Position numbers and translations under genes: made by a program. The notes below the pieces were generated by a model. That model searched no databases. It saw only the letters and a program-made list of their open reading frames with translations, and had not been told where the DNA came from. From Whitmania pigra (taxonomy: Eukaryota > Annelida > Clitellata > Hirudinida > Haemopidae), in assembly GCA_021613335.1 (NCBI GenBank), contig JAJTWR010000329.1, positions 1,961,001 through 2,025,000 of the forward strand: a stretch of 64,000 nucleotides of DNA, given 5' to 3'. The number at the start of each line of letters is the position of its first letter. The stretch's first letter is position 1. Below, piece by piece: positions 11,014-20,800 of the stretch.

Positions 11014-13515
11014 TCAAACAAAACCGAATGAATTACTGCCTTCGTGGATAGCGTATAAAAGTTTTTCACGAGTTACACTGAGGCTGCTGTATTCTGGCAG
11101 GTACAAGAGATTATAACAGGTCGCGGCAGTGGGCAAGGAAGAATCAGCATGATCACGGTTTATTTGTGAGATCCTCAAAGGAGGTTTTAACTTACTCAAA
11201 CCTCCGAAAGGCAAAGAAGTCATGCCGGTTACAAACTTTAAGAACAATTTCTGCCTCTTAGTATCGAACGATGACAGAGTCTCGAATAGAAATCCAACCG
11301 ATTGTGAACTTTTGTACTTGCAATTACTTTGCAAATCTTTCACAGTCCATCTCTGGAATTCCTCGCAACAGAATAATAATTTTAGTTCTTCTGGTAAAAA
11401 CAAATCAATACTTCCAGGAGACAAAACCTCATCAAATCCTTCTCTGATAGCCTTAAACTGATTTACGGGATCAAGTTGAGCTCTGAAGGCACATAATTTC
11501 TCCAAATAGGAATCGATGTTGAGTGGGGAAAGTATGATATCACGCCCACCCTCAATCAGTTCGATATCTGTGCCTGGAACTGTGAAATTTACGCACAGGT
11601 CGTCGAATGAGCTTCCATCGTCGAAAGTCAGATTGCCGATTATCTCTTGCTTCTGACTCGGAGTTAGACCGACCTCGGTTCTGATGAGCTCGATTTTTCT
11701 TTTAACCGGAAGAAGCTGCTTATACAAAGATTCCAACATCGGGAATGTTTGGAGTAAATCAAAGTATTCCCGTTTTAAGTGAGAATAACTCTGTTGCTGA
11801 GTTATCCTGAGTCGTTGGAAAAATTCGTTACTTAATGGAATATCTAGAAATTGATTATCCAAAATGGCCTTTGCCATGATCATTCCCAACAGTTTAAAAT
11901 GTTGAGTTTCTTTGGTTACGTTTGGGACAAGACCATTCCTCAAGTAAGTACACTTCACCTCAATGCCTGATACTTTAATTGGCTGCTCTTGCCAGAGACC
12001 AGTGACGCACCTCTGTAACTCCTGAGATAAAATCGAATACACCTCTTTTGTAACTCCAGGACCTTTTGCTATTTCACCTTTGATGACAAAGTCCCAAAGA
12101 TCGTTGATGCAATTACCATTCCGACTGAATATATCAAAAATATCATTCAATACATTGCTTCTGCTTACTTCAAAACATCTGATATTGCTGGATTTCAATC
12201 TTTCCGAGTTTACTTTTGCAAATATTTTTAGTTTCGATTCCACGGGAACAATCGCAGGACATAATTTTATGAAATTTACGAGCCATGGAAAATTTTCAAT
12301 TTTCTTTCCTAGTCCCTGTTCGTTTAAACTATTAAACATAATCTGAAAGTAACTTATTGGAATTATCTTTTTCTCCTCCACAATGTCAAACCACTGATGC
12401 CAGCTGCTGTTCAGGATATACAGAGCTTCCAGTAGTTGGAATGCTAAGATATCCTCACTTTCCAAACGTTCGATGGTACTTAATGGAGAGTCCGCGTGAA
12501 CTTCCCGGAACTTATCCCTCGAATCGTCCGTATACCAAGATAAATTTATGCTTAAATCGACGAGCCAAAGCAATTGCTCGAACAGATTATTGTTCCAGCT
12601 TATTTCTGTTCCTGTCTCAATACTTAGAAAGACAGTTAAAAATGATTTAATGACAAATGTCTGATCGCCAGTTTTTGAAGGATTGCACAGAAGAGTGTGA
12701 AATTTATGCAAAAGTTCGCTCAGAATCCGATATCCGAAAATTAGATTGTTATTACTGATTATTTGCGGTACGCGTCTCAGAGCCATGACAAGACTATCTT
12801 CCTGAAGCATATGGGTAGTTTCGAGCATTTCTTTATATACTGGAAACATTGTCTCAATTGTTTCCTCGAGGTTCAAATCATAATATAATTTTCGTAGACT
12901 AACTACGTAAGGACACATTTTCTCTTCGCTTCGCATTACTATCATTCTCAGGGTAAGGATGTCAGGCTTCAAGAATGTCTGAAACCAGACATCCGGCATC
13001 TTCCTGCCTAATATGATAATTAATGCCATGGCAGTATGACTTAATTTATTGCAATATGGTTTTAAGTCAAATTTTGAAATATCTAAATTTACTGAATTTA
13101 TGGCGTTTTCACTGGCATAGTAAACGGTTTTGAGTAAAACCTTGCAGAACAAGGGCTCTTCGCGCAAACCACCGCAAAAATACATACAGTTCGCAATAAC
13201 AGGTTTTATAATTTGTGTTATTAACTTAGCAACTTGATTCAGATATCCATCCGTAAAACAGTCCACGAGCGAAGTTGTATCGAACGCGTCGTCCATGAAA
13301 TTTGGGACAGTTGGAATAATTGCATTCAAAATACCTAAATAATTTTCAACCGACGATTTTCCATTTTCTGTTTCATCAGCTAAAGTTTTGCCAAGTGCAT
13401 CACCAAATCCAATTTCCAGCCACTTCTCCAATGAGGCATTTCCAAAAGTCTGTGCTAAATATTGTAACGGATCATCTGCTATAATGGCTCGTTTAAGTGC
13501 TGCTTCACAATCCAT
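11014..13515 (-). CDS. HECT-type E3 ubiquitin ligase, intronless
   Basis: A single open frame of 833 residues. The last ~330 residues form a HECT domain that takes ubiquitin from an E2 on its catalytic cysteine and passes it to substrate. The C-lobe motif AATCYNLLYLPEYSS gives Cys800 as the thioester residue, followed by TREKLLYAI and an SFGFV end. This tail resembles the TRIP12/UFD4/HECTD1 branch (T-C-x-N-x-L-x-x-P-[DE]-Y-S). The N-terminal ~500 residues are helical with no domain I recognise, and the protein is far shorter than TRIP12. It has no intron, although most neighbours are split many times, so it may be a retrocopy-derived or lineage-specific ligase. The frame is fully open and the catalytic residues are present, so it is probably functional. 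Confidence 0.85.
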   Translation of the reverse strand: MDCEAALKRAIIADDPLQYLAQTFGNASLEKWLEIGFGDALGKTLADETENGKSSVENYLGILNAIIPTVPNFMDDAFDTTSLVDCFTDGYLNQVAKLITQIIKPVIANCMYFCGGLREEPLFCKVLLKTVYYASENAINSVNLDISKFDLKPYCNKLSHTAMALIIILGRKMPDVWFQTFLKPDILTLRMIVMRSEEKMCPYVVSLRKLYYDLNLEETIETMFPVYKEMLETTHMLQEDSLVMALRRVPQIISNNNLIFGYRILSELLHKFHTLLCNPSKTGDQTFVIKSFLTVFLSIETGTEISWNNNLFEQLLWLVDLSINLSWYTDDSRDKFREVHADSPLSTIERLESEDILAFQLLEALYILNSSWHQWFDIVEEKKIIPISYFQIMFNSLNEQGLGKKIENFPWLVNFIKLCPAIVPVESKLKIFAKVNSERLKSSNIRCFEVSRSNVLNDIFDIFSRNGNCINDLWDFVIKGEIAKGPGVTKEVYSILSQELQRCVTGLWQEQPIKVSGIEVKCTYLRNGLVPNVTKETQHFKLLGMIMAKAILDNQFLDIPLSNEFFQRLRITQQQSYSHLKREYFDLLQTFPMLESLYKQLLPVKRKIELIRTEVGLTPSQKQEIIGNLTFDDGSSFDDLCVNFTVPGTDIELIEGGRDIILSPLNIDSYLEKLCAFRAQLDPVNQFKAIREGFDEVLSPGSIDLFLPEELKLLFCCEEFQRWTVKDLQSNCKYKSSQSVGFLFETLSSFDTKRQKLFLKFVTGMTSLPFGGLSKLKPPLRISQINRDHADSSLPTAATCYNLLYLPEYSSLSVTREKLLYAIHEGSNSFGFV

Positions 13516-13860
13516 CCCTTAAGTGTTGATTTGTAGAATTGCCTATTATCGAAATAAAATTTAAATTTATATTGCGATTCAATTAAACTAGGAGTTGATC
13601 AAGTTAGCTGTTTTGGTGTTGTTACTTAGACTTGTTGCCAGGAGGTCATAACGGAAGATCCTTAATATTTTCAAGTCAGGTTTTAATGACATTAGGTAAT
13701 AAAATTGTAAAAAAATTTTTGTTTGTTGCAAGTTTTTGATAAGCTTTCCACTTTATGTTTTATTCCCTATGTAATCGTAAAGTGGCACTTTAAATAATAA
13801 AAAATAAAAACTTACTAAGTATCTATGAAAACTGTCCTTCGCAGTCACTTCAATTCACGA
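13516..13860. other. Upstream flank of the HECT gene
   Basis: AT-rich sequence containing the presumed promoter of the minus-strand HECT gene. No specific site can be supported. Confidence 0.4.
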
Positions 13861-13869
13861 ACTAAAGTT

Positions 13870-14059
13870 TCAGCGACAAGTTTATGAAATAAATTTGCCC
13901 CCCCCCCCCTTCCAATAATTTTATCAAGTTGGCGCTTCTGACAGTGGATGATGAACGAAGACTAGGTGTGCCATCAATTCCGAAGGCAGACTGGAGTATC
14001 TCCGATAATATCTGGTGGTTTATAGTATCACAGGCAGCCGAGAGGTTGAGGCCGACCAT
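13870..14059 (-). mobile_element. Non-LTR retrotransposon reverse-transcriptase fragment
   Basis: The minus strand encodes LNLSAACDTINHQILSEIL followed by QSAFGIDGT. This resembles the RT motif A region of CR1/L2-type elements, whose usual form is DLSAAFDTI(V)NH. The catalytic Asp is replaced by Asn and the frame loses similarity within ~45 residues, next to a C-rich tract at 13897-13908. It is a dead relic of an element different from the RNase H piece at 14404. Confidence 0.7.
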
Positions 14060-14127
14060 CTATTTGCATTTGTTTGTATTTGTATTGAGCCGATTTGTTT
14101 GAGTTCCTTATGTATCTGGATAGGATG

Positions 14128-14142
14128 TGAAGGCACTTCTTA
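14128..14142. repeat. Target-site duplication, left copy
   Basis: TGAAGGCACTTCTTA, identical to 14254-14268, flanks the SINE at 14143-14253. Confidence 0.85.
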
Positions 14143-14253
14143 ATGTTTTATTAACGTCCGTTGCATAGCTAGATGATTAGGACGGAGCGAACGGGACCGA
14201 TCAGCGCAGCCATTGTGAGAGGCGCAGCCTTAACCATTGGGCAATGCGGGCGC
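14143..14253 (-). mobile_element. tRNA-derived SINE (111 bp) with intact target-site duplications
   Basis: On the minus strand the element starts GCGCCCGCATTGCCCAATGG followed by TTAAGGC, which resembles a tRNA A box (close to tRNA-Arg TGGCCTAATGGATAAGGC). About 35 nt later CGTTCGCTCC resembles a B box. The tRNA-unrelated 3' part ends in AATCATCTAGCTATGCAACG and an AT-rich tail. Perfect 15-bp direct repeats on both sides show that it arrived by target-primed retrotransposition. Shared 3' sequence is found elsewhere in this window at 10510, 14265, 25970 and 47189. Confidence 0.72.
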
Positions 14254-14268
14254 TGAAGGCACTTCTTA
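14254..14268. repeat. Target-site duplication, right copy
   Basis: Identical to 14128-14142. It runs directly into an (ATTT)n tract that is the tail of another SINE copy, so the new SINE inserted beside an older one. Confidence 0.85.
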
Positions 14269-14330
14269 TTTATTTATTTATTTGATTATAGTCCTTTGCA
14301 TAACTGAGATGATTTGGACTTTAATTAGTG
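14262..14330 (+). repeat. Older SINE 3'-tail copy
   Basis: An ATTTATTT tract is followed by GATTATAGTCCTTTGCATAA and CTGAGATGATTTGGACTT. Orientation is that of the complement of the SINE tail. The tRNA-like head is absent. Confidence 0.75.
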
Positions 14331-14403
14331 TTAGTAATTTAAACAATGAAAAGTATTAGAATAATGAAATGCGTTAATTAATTATAGTAAAGTTGTAAAG
14401 GGC

Positions 14404-15420
14404 TTAGAGTAAGCCGCGTCTGTTTTTGCAAATCCACCGATAAATGATGTCCACACTTGCTGGATTGCTAAGCACGGAAGTCATGTCGGATAGATTCGTA
14501 TAATTCGGATTTCTCCCCTCAGGGCAGACTGGGCCGGACATTCCATGAGGGAAATGCTGCACACTTTCGTTTTCCTGAGGGCACGTTGCACATTTCCCAT
14601 CGGTGTGCCGTTTCAAGAAAAACAGGTGTTGATTCAGAGCACACTTTCCAACTCGGAGTCTGGAGATGATAAACTCCTTCCTCCTTGAGACACATTGGAA
14701 CTTGCTCTTCGTCGACACTTGTTTCTCTATTGCCTTGTAATGTTGGCTTCGCGGGTCTCCGTCCCATCTGGTTTGCCATTGTTGGAGGATGTTGCGGGCC
14801 ACGGACCTTTTGACATCCTTGATAGACGACGGGATCCGGTGGTCTATCTCATCTCTTGCAGTAGCTGCCATTGCCAGGGCATCGGCCTTCTCATTGCCGG
14901 GGATTCCAACGTGGGCAGGGACCCAGACAAGAGTGACCTTTCTGCCGCTCCTTTGGATATCTGAAATTAGAATCTGTACATTTTTAATATCAGGAGCATA
15001 ATTGTTGCCTTGTAGGGCACTAAGCAAGTCACTTAGGACGACAATGTCGAAGGACTCCTCCTGATATGAGTCCTTGACATGTAGTAAACATCGCTCGATG
15101 GCTGCCAGTTCGATTGAACTAATGCAGCTGTGATCAGTCCTGAGACTGATGTTTACTTCCTTCCTTGGGATGTAAATCCCAATTCCGACCTTGTTGTCCT
15201 CAGTCTTGGAGGCGTCCGTGTAGCAGAGGAGGCTGCCCTCACAGCACTCCACCCGCCGAGATGAGGCATTTGTGCTTTTCATGGCACCGAAGCAGATTTT
15301 CAGTACTGAACACTGTCGTAGATGTCTCTGATCTGCTTGCACCCAGGTCGATTACCTAGCAACCATAATCCAGGACGGAGCGGATGGTGGCTCTGTAGAC
15401 TGTGAGAAGAGTTCGATTTT
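14404..15420 (-). mobile_element. Non-LTR retrotransposon 3' part with RNase H domain, frameshifted
   Basis: The main open frame (14404-15342, 312 codons) is an RNase H of the non-LTR type. The acidic residues lie in YTDASK, SSIELAAIE, VVLSDLLSA and GNEKADALA, with VWVPAHVGIPGNE between them. After it comes a C-x2-C ... H ... C-like segment. Upstream, near 15360-15415 and in another frame, RTLLTVYRATIRSVLDYGC is the typical end of a non-LTR reverse transcriptase, so a frameshift separates RT from RNase H and the rest of the RT is missing. The element is 5'-truncated and inactive, and abuts the G-rich tandem repeat. Confidence 0.82.
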
Positions 15421-15424
15421 TACA

Positions 15425-15965
15425 AATATATTTCATTCCGAGGTAGACCCCTAACAAACTAATTCATCCCATAAAAAAATTCAACTCTTGGTCGACCCCT
15501 AAAAATCATGTTTTTTTCATAGGGGGGGGGGGGGGAACCAAAAATTTTGTTTTTTTCATGTTCGACTTTAAAAAAAATATTTCACCCCGTGGTAAACCCC
15601 TAAGAAACTAATTCATCCCCCGGTAGAAACATAACAAAATTTCAATTTTTGGTCGACTCCTAAAAACTATATTTTTTTCATAGGGGGGGGGGGGGGAACC
15701 AAAAATTTTGTTTTTTTCATGTTCGACTTTAAAAAAAATATTTCACCCCGTGGTAAACCCCTAAGAAACTAATTCATCCCCCGGTAGAAACATAACAAAA
15801 TTTCAATTTTTGGTCGACTCCTAAAAACTATATTTTTTTCATAGGGGGGGGACCATTACAAAAATTTTGTTTTTTTTATGTTCGACTTACCCGCGGTAGA
15901 ACCATAAAAAAAACCATATTTTTTCATAGGGGGGACCATTACAAAAATTTTATATACCCTACCCG
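15425..15965 (+). repeat. 161-bp tandem repeat with long poly-G runs
   Basis: Three consecutive units are marked by TTTTTTTCATAGGGG at 15518, 15679 and 15840, exactly 161 bp apart, followed by a shortened unit at 15925. Each unit contains TTCACCCCGTGGTAAACCCC and a GGTCGACTCC-like word. The G runs are 14, 14, 8 and 6 nt or close to that. The array directly abuts the truncated retroelement. Confidence 0.88.
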
Positions 15966-16040
15966 AGGACGCTTCCTGGAGGTGCGGACTGGGTTGCGAA
16001 CAAGACACGTATCGACTGTTGTTTTGATCGCCTTTCGCAT
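15966..16040 (+). repeat. Dispersed repeat, family 2 (copy a)
   Basis: The core AGGTGCGGACTGGGTTGCGAAC is similar to the complement of 4243-4300 and 16375-16450. See the matching finding. Alignment was by eye only. Confidence 0.4.
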
Positions 16041-17806
16041 GAACGTAACCCTTTGATTAACTCGCACGCCCACCATCTTATGCTTTTATAATCAACATCT
16101 GACCAGAACATTTTTTTATGTTACTCAAATTATTATAAGCTACAAGAGGCAAGGAGTATGCTTTTAATCATTTATTAATACAATTAATATTTTATTATAA
16201 TGTTAGAAAACCCCTCAGTTAGAGTTTTTTTTTAAATTGGTCCAATACTTTTTCTGGATCATAATTATAATTCTCTAAACTCTGTATTCCTGACTGAATT
16301 TCCCACGTAAGCATTGTTCATCTCATTCTCTAATGTTTAGCAAGAGAACGTCATGTTCGTGTACCCTTCCGCCTTGGCAACACAACTGTCAGTGAATTGA
16401 CACACTGAATTCTTAACCCAACTCACAACATCTCGAAGATATAGCAGGTTAGGCCTATACTTCTTAACATTTCTATCGTCCACCTGAGGTCATCATACTC
16501 TCTGCTCGCATTTGAGTATCTAATTCGGATATTCAATTTATTTTCTTTATAGAAAGATTTTATAAATCAAGCGAGTCTTCCACGATTTCTGACTTATTTT
16601 CGATAGAATATTTTTTTGTTGTACTCATCTTGTCGAAATAAGGTAATGATAAAATAATTATATATTAATGGTTATGATAAGTCTGTTAAATATTCGACGC
16701 ACTGAATTAAGAAAATTCATAAACTCAACCCGATGCAACTTAAAGTGTTCTTATTGGTTGTCTGTTTACCGCAGCTGCTTAACATTTAAAATGTTTACTA
16801 CATTGTTGGTGTAATAAAAGTGGTTGTAATTTATGTGTGATTTCGTTTACGTGTCTAATATGCATTATCAATAAAAATTTAACAAACGGTCTTAATGAAT
16901 CTTTACTGTACCACCTTGATGAAAATACTAATAGTCACCTCCCTCTGTGGGGTCATCCTAGATCTGGCACTGATCAGGTCAGAATTGTTTCTTAAGTCTT
17001 GAGGAAATCAAGCCTTTATTTTTGTTTGGTTTTTGAATGATTTTAATTTTTTTTTATACTAGATTTTGGAGAGTTTTCACATTATTTTCCATTAATAAGT
17101 TGGACACAGATCAATACAAAGATACAATGAACAATCAATTCAAACAAAAAGCATTAAGTCATAATATGACTTATTGTTACGATCGTAACTAAAATACTTG
17201 GTCCGGCTCAATCATTCAAAAGAATGATGACATTTGCAAGTAATTTGGAATGCAATGGAGTATTAGACATGCAGTGCAGACGACAATAAACAATAAAGGA
17301 AGAAACGTGCCTCCATTGGCCGATTATGCTCTCGTCGAAGTATGGAGATAGATATCTAAAATGAATATCGCAAGGGATTAACAAATCAGAGGCTTTGAAT
17401 AAATCTGGATTGGTTGACAATGTCTTAAAGAATGATTTTGATTTTGGCTAAATAAGCACAACAATTATGATAGCCCAGTTAATAAAAATACCAGATTGAA
17501 AATACAATCGGAAGATGCATAGAGCACAACAAACATTCGTTTTCAAATGGAGCTGATTAAAAATTCATTCATAAAAGTCCCAAACATATAAAACTGCATG
17601 CCAAATGGTAGATCCGTGATGACGAATCAAACCATAGGAGCAGAAATTATTCCAGTACAAATATTAACGATCATTTATAACAATCAAGTGTTGCAGGTGA
17701 ACACATCGACGAGAAATACTTTTCAATGTCGGTGATGCGAGTCGGATTAAAGCGACAATGACGGGCAATGATGACACTCAATGACACTCAGAAATGTCTG
17801 CTAAAG
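15966..17806. other. Gene-poor stretch and probable ANKS1 3' UTR
   Basis: No coding exon recognised. It contains family-2 repeat copies at 15966-16040 and 16375-16450. The part nearest 17806 is expected to be the 3' UTR of the minus-strand ANKS1 gene, with a complement AATAAA near 17011-17016 as one possible poly(A) signal. Confidence 0.4.
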
Positions 17807-20800
17807 TCATATTTCTGTGCTCCTGCTCTGGAAAGAGTGGTGCTTGTGCTTAATCTCGGTTGTCATGGAAACTGGGTTGCCAAGTGACTTCAGTGCAGCA
17901 GAATCCTCTGCTGATGTCTTCAGCTTTTTGAGGTTTTCACCAACAACTGGATTCTGCTCTCTAACAGCCAGCTGATAGGCCACATAAAATGCCTCTCCCA
18001 AAGTCATCATGATCTCTCTTGCTAGTTCCTAGTATTCAAATGTTCATTCTTTTAAAATAATTACAGTAATTAATTATTAATTATTTTAAATAATTACAGT
18101 CATACCCAGTTAACTTGCTGGCCTAGGGGTATGCCAAAAAGCGTCGAGATAACCAAAAATCAATATATCAAATTAGCGTTGAAATTAAGCTTGAAATTTC
18201 TTTAAGTATATAAATGCGTTAACAAGTGAGAATGAAAATACAATCGGAAGATGCATATAGCATCTGGGTAGTTCTGGATAGTTTTTTTACACAACACCAA
18301 ACAATATAATTTATGCCTTATATGCAAATATGATTTCATACTTTTGCTCTACTGATTGATTGTCCAGCTATCTCTTAATACCTCCAGACATTTTTAGAAT
18401 GAATAAAATAAACCGAATAGCTACAAAGTGTTACCCATCAGAAGAGATCACGAAGAATGAGCTAATTGGGTACAGCGACACAAACAAATCAATATTACTG
18501 ATGAGAAAATGCTACGTCAAAGTGAATTTGGTGGTTCCGCTTCAAAGACGTTGAATTGATAGGGTTGGCAAGTTAACAGAAGTTGAAACAAATGGGGTCC
18601 ATTGTATTAGATACTCATGTAAAACATCAAAACTCAAACAGAATATTGTTAGCATAAAAGCAAGACATGTTAAAAATTGAGAAATAATGTTGATTTTATT
18701 GCATCCTTATCAGATGTAATCAACAGTGCTCAATGTTGATAAGAATGAATTGTTGAAATATTAATGTTGATATGAATATGAATTGTTGAAATAATAATGT
18801 TGATGTGAATATGAATTGTTGAAATAATAATGCCTCGAAATGCTCACCTCTGATCGGGCATGGAAAACGTGGCACAGAAATGGTCCGTCGTCGGCCGACT
18901 GAGTGATGTAAGCAAAGTAATTGAGGCAGTCTTCACCTTGGGAAGCAGAAAATATGTTGCTGATGTCGTGGGAACAGATGACCATCTGGAAGTCAATTTA
19001 TTGTTAATAATTCGTTCAGCTTTGTTATTTAACACATTAACATCATTTCTCATTACAACTTGTTGAATGTATGTGTATAGATTGAATGAAAGCGATTTGA
19101 TGTAAGGATTTTTCAACTAGTTAAACATGACGTCCAAAGAATCAGACTTTAATAATACTTGAGAGATGAATAAATGAATAATAAAGGTAATGATTATAAT
19201 TGCAATTAAATGCTATTTTGTTTGCATTGGAATAAATTAAGAACAAAAACAAATGACTCATTACTTTGTTTTTCAGATCTATGAAACGCACTCCCAGGTA
19301 GGAGATGGAGAGCGTCACTGTTGGCATCTCGTCAATGCAGGTGAGGGAATCCTGCTAACGAATAATATTTGTTAACCAATTAAAAAATGTAGGATATGTT
19401 AATCCTGCTAACTAATAATATTTGTTAACCAATTAAAAAATGTAGGATATGTTAATCCTGCTAACAAATAATATTCGTTAACCAATTAAATAAGAATTTT
19501 TTCATTAATCATTCGACAGCCAACGTGATTAAAATATTTCTAGTGATTATCGAGCTTCTACAAATGTGCACAACACACTGTGTAGTTCTCGAATGATCAA
19601 TATCAACACATAATTACTAATAATAATAAATAATTATTGCACATCTCAGAATAATAAGATTGAAGTCCTATAATTTCCCATCGAAAAGTACTTTTATTTT
19701 GGCGATGGCAAGTTTAGGAGGATCACTTCCGTCTGCGACCGAAACCTCTTTTGATCCGAGGTACTGAAACAAGTAAAATCAAATTTGATTCCTTCACAAT
19801 TTGATCAAGCATTAATTGCTAATTCGGATGTCCATTTTAGAACATCATGATCAATTCATTAAAATTGCATTCATTATAATTATAATTAGATTCATCACTC
19901 ATTATAATTATAATTACATTCACAGTAATTACTGCCTTTTGCTAAATGCTTCACACTTCTCATTGTTCACATGCAACACATTGGTAGTTTAGAAGGGCAT
20001 AAAGTAAAGTCGTAATGCATACATTTGAATGTAATCATCATCTGCACGTGATGATAAACACTTTTTGAATTTATGAATGCAGCCAACATCATCGCAAGTT
20101 TGGACAGCAGTGCTGCTACGTCGAACTCCGATCATCTGAAGAAGGACTTACTCGGACTGTGAAGTTGCAGCAACCGGTTATGAGGGACTCGGGTCTGCGG
20201 TGACAAGCATCACTCGTGCGGTGATCCATGACTCCTGTTCCGCTTTCAATCTTAAACAATGGAACAACCACATCAGTTGTTATGAAGAAGAATTAATTTT
20301 ATGAACTATGAACATTTTCAGGAGACTACTGATTAAATTGAAAAGCTGATTTAGAGTAATAAATAGAAATGGTATATTGAGTAAACAGGTACAAATATCA
20401 TCGAATGACCCACATTTTTCAAAGAGTTTAATCAAAAATCCATAAAAAAGTAAAAAAACATCATTAAAATGTTGAATATCATCTGCAATGCTTCTGATGA
20501 GCAAAAACAAAAACAGTGTTGTTCACCTTTTTGATCTTTGAAAATTTAGAGCAATACCACTGAGCAGAGTTTAGCACTCGTTTCTTATGACCCAGAAGCA
20601 TGTACTTAAACATCTAAAAAGTGAATTCAAAACCATCTCAAACATCTTGAGCTATAAAAATATTATAAAATTTATAAAACAAATAGAATTATGTTTGAGA
20701 AAAATGAAGAACAATAAACAATCATGAGGTGCTCCTCCCACAGAACATTTTAGTCACAACGACAACATAATGACGCAACAACACAATGACAAATTAATGT

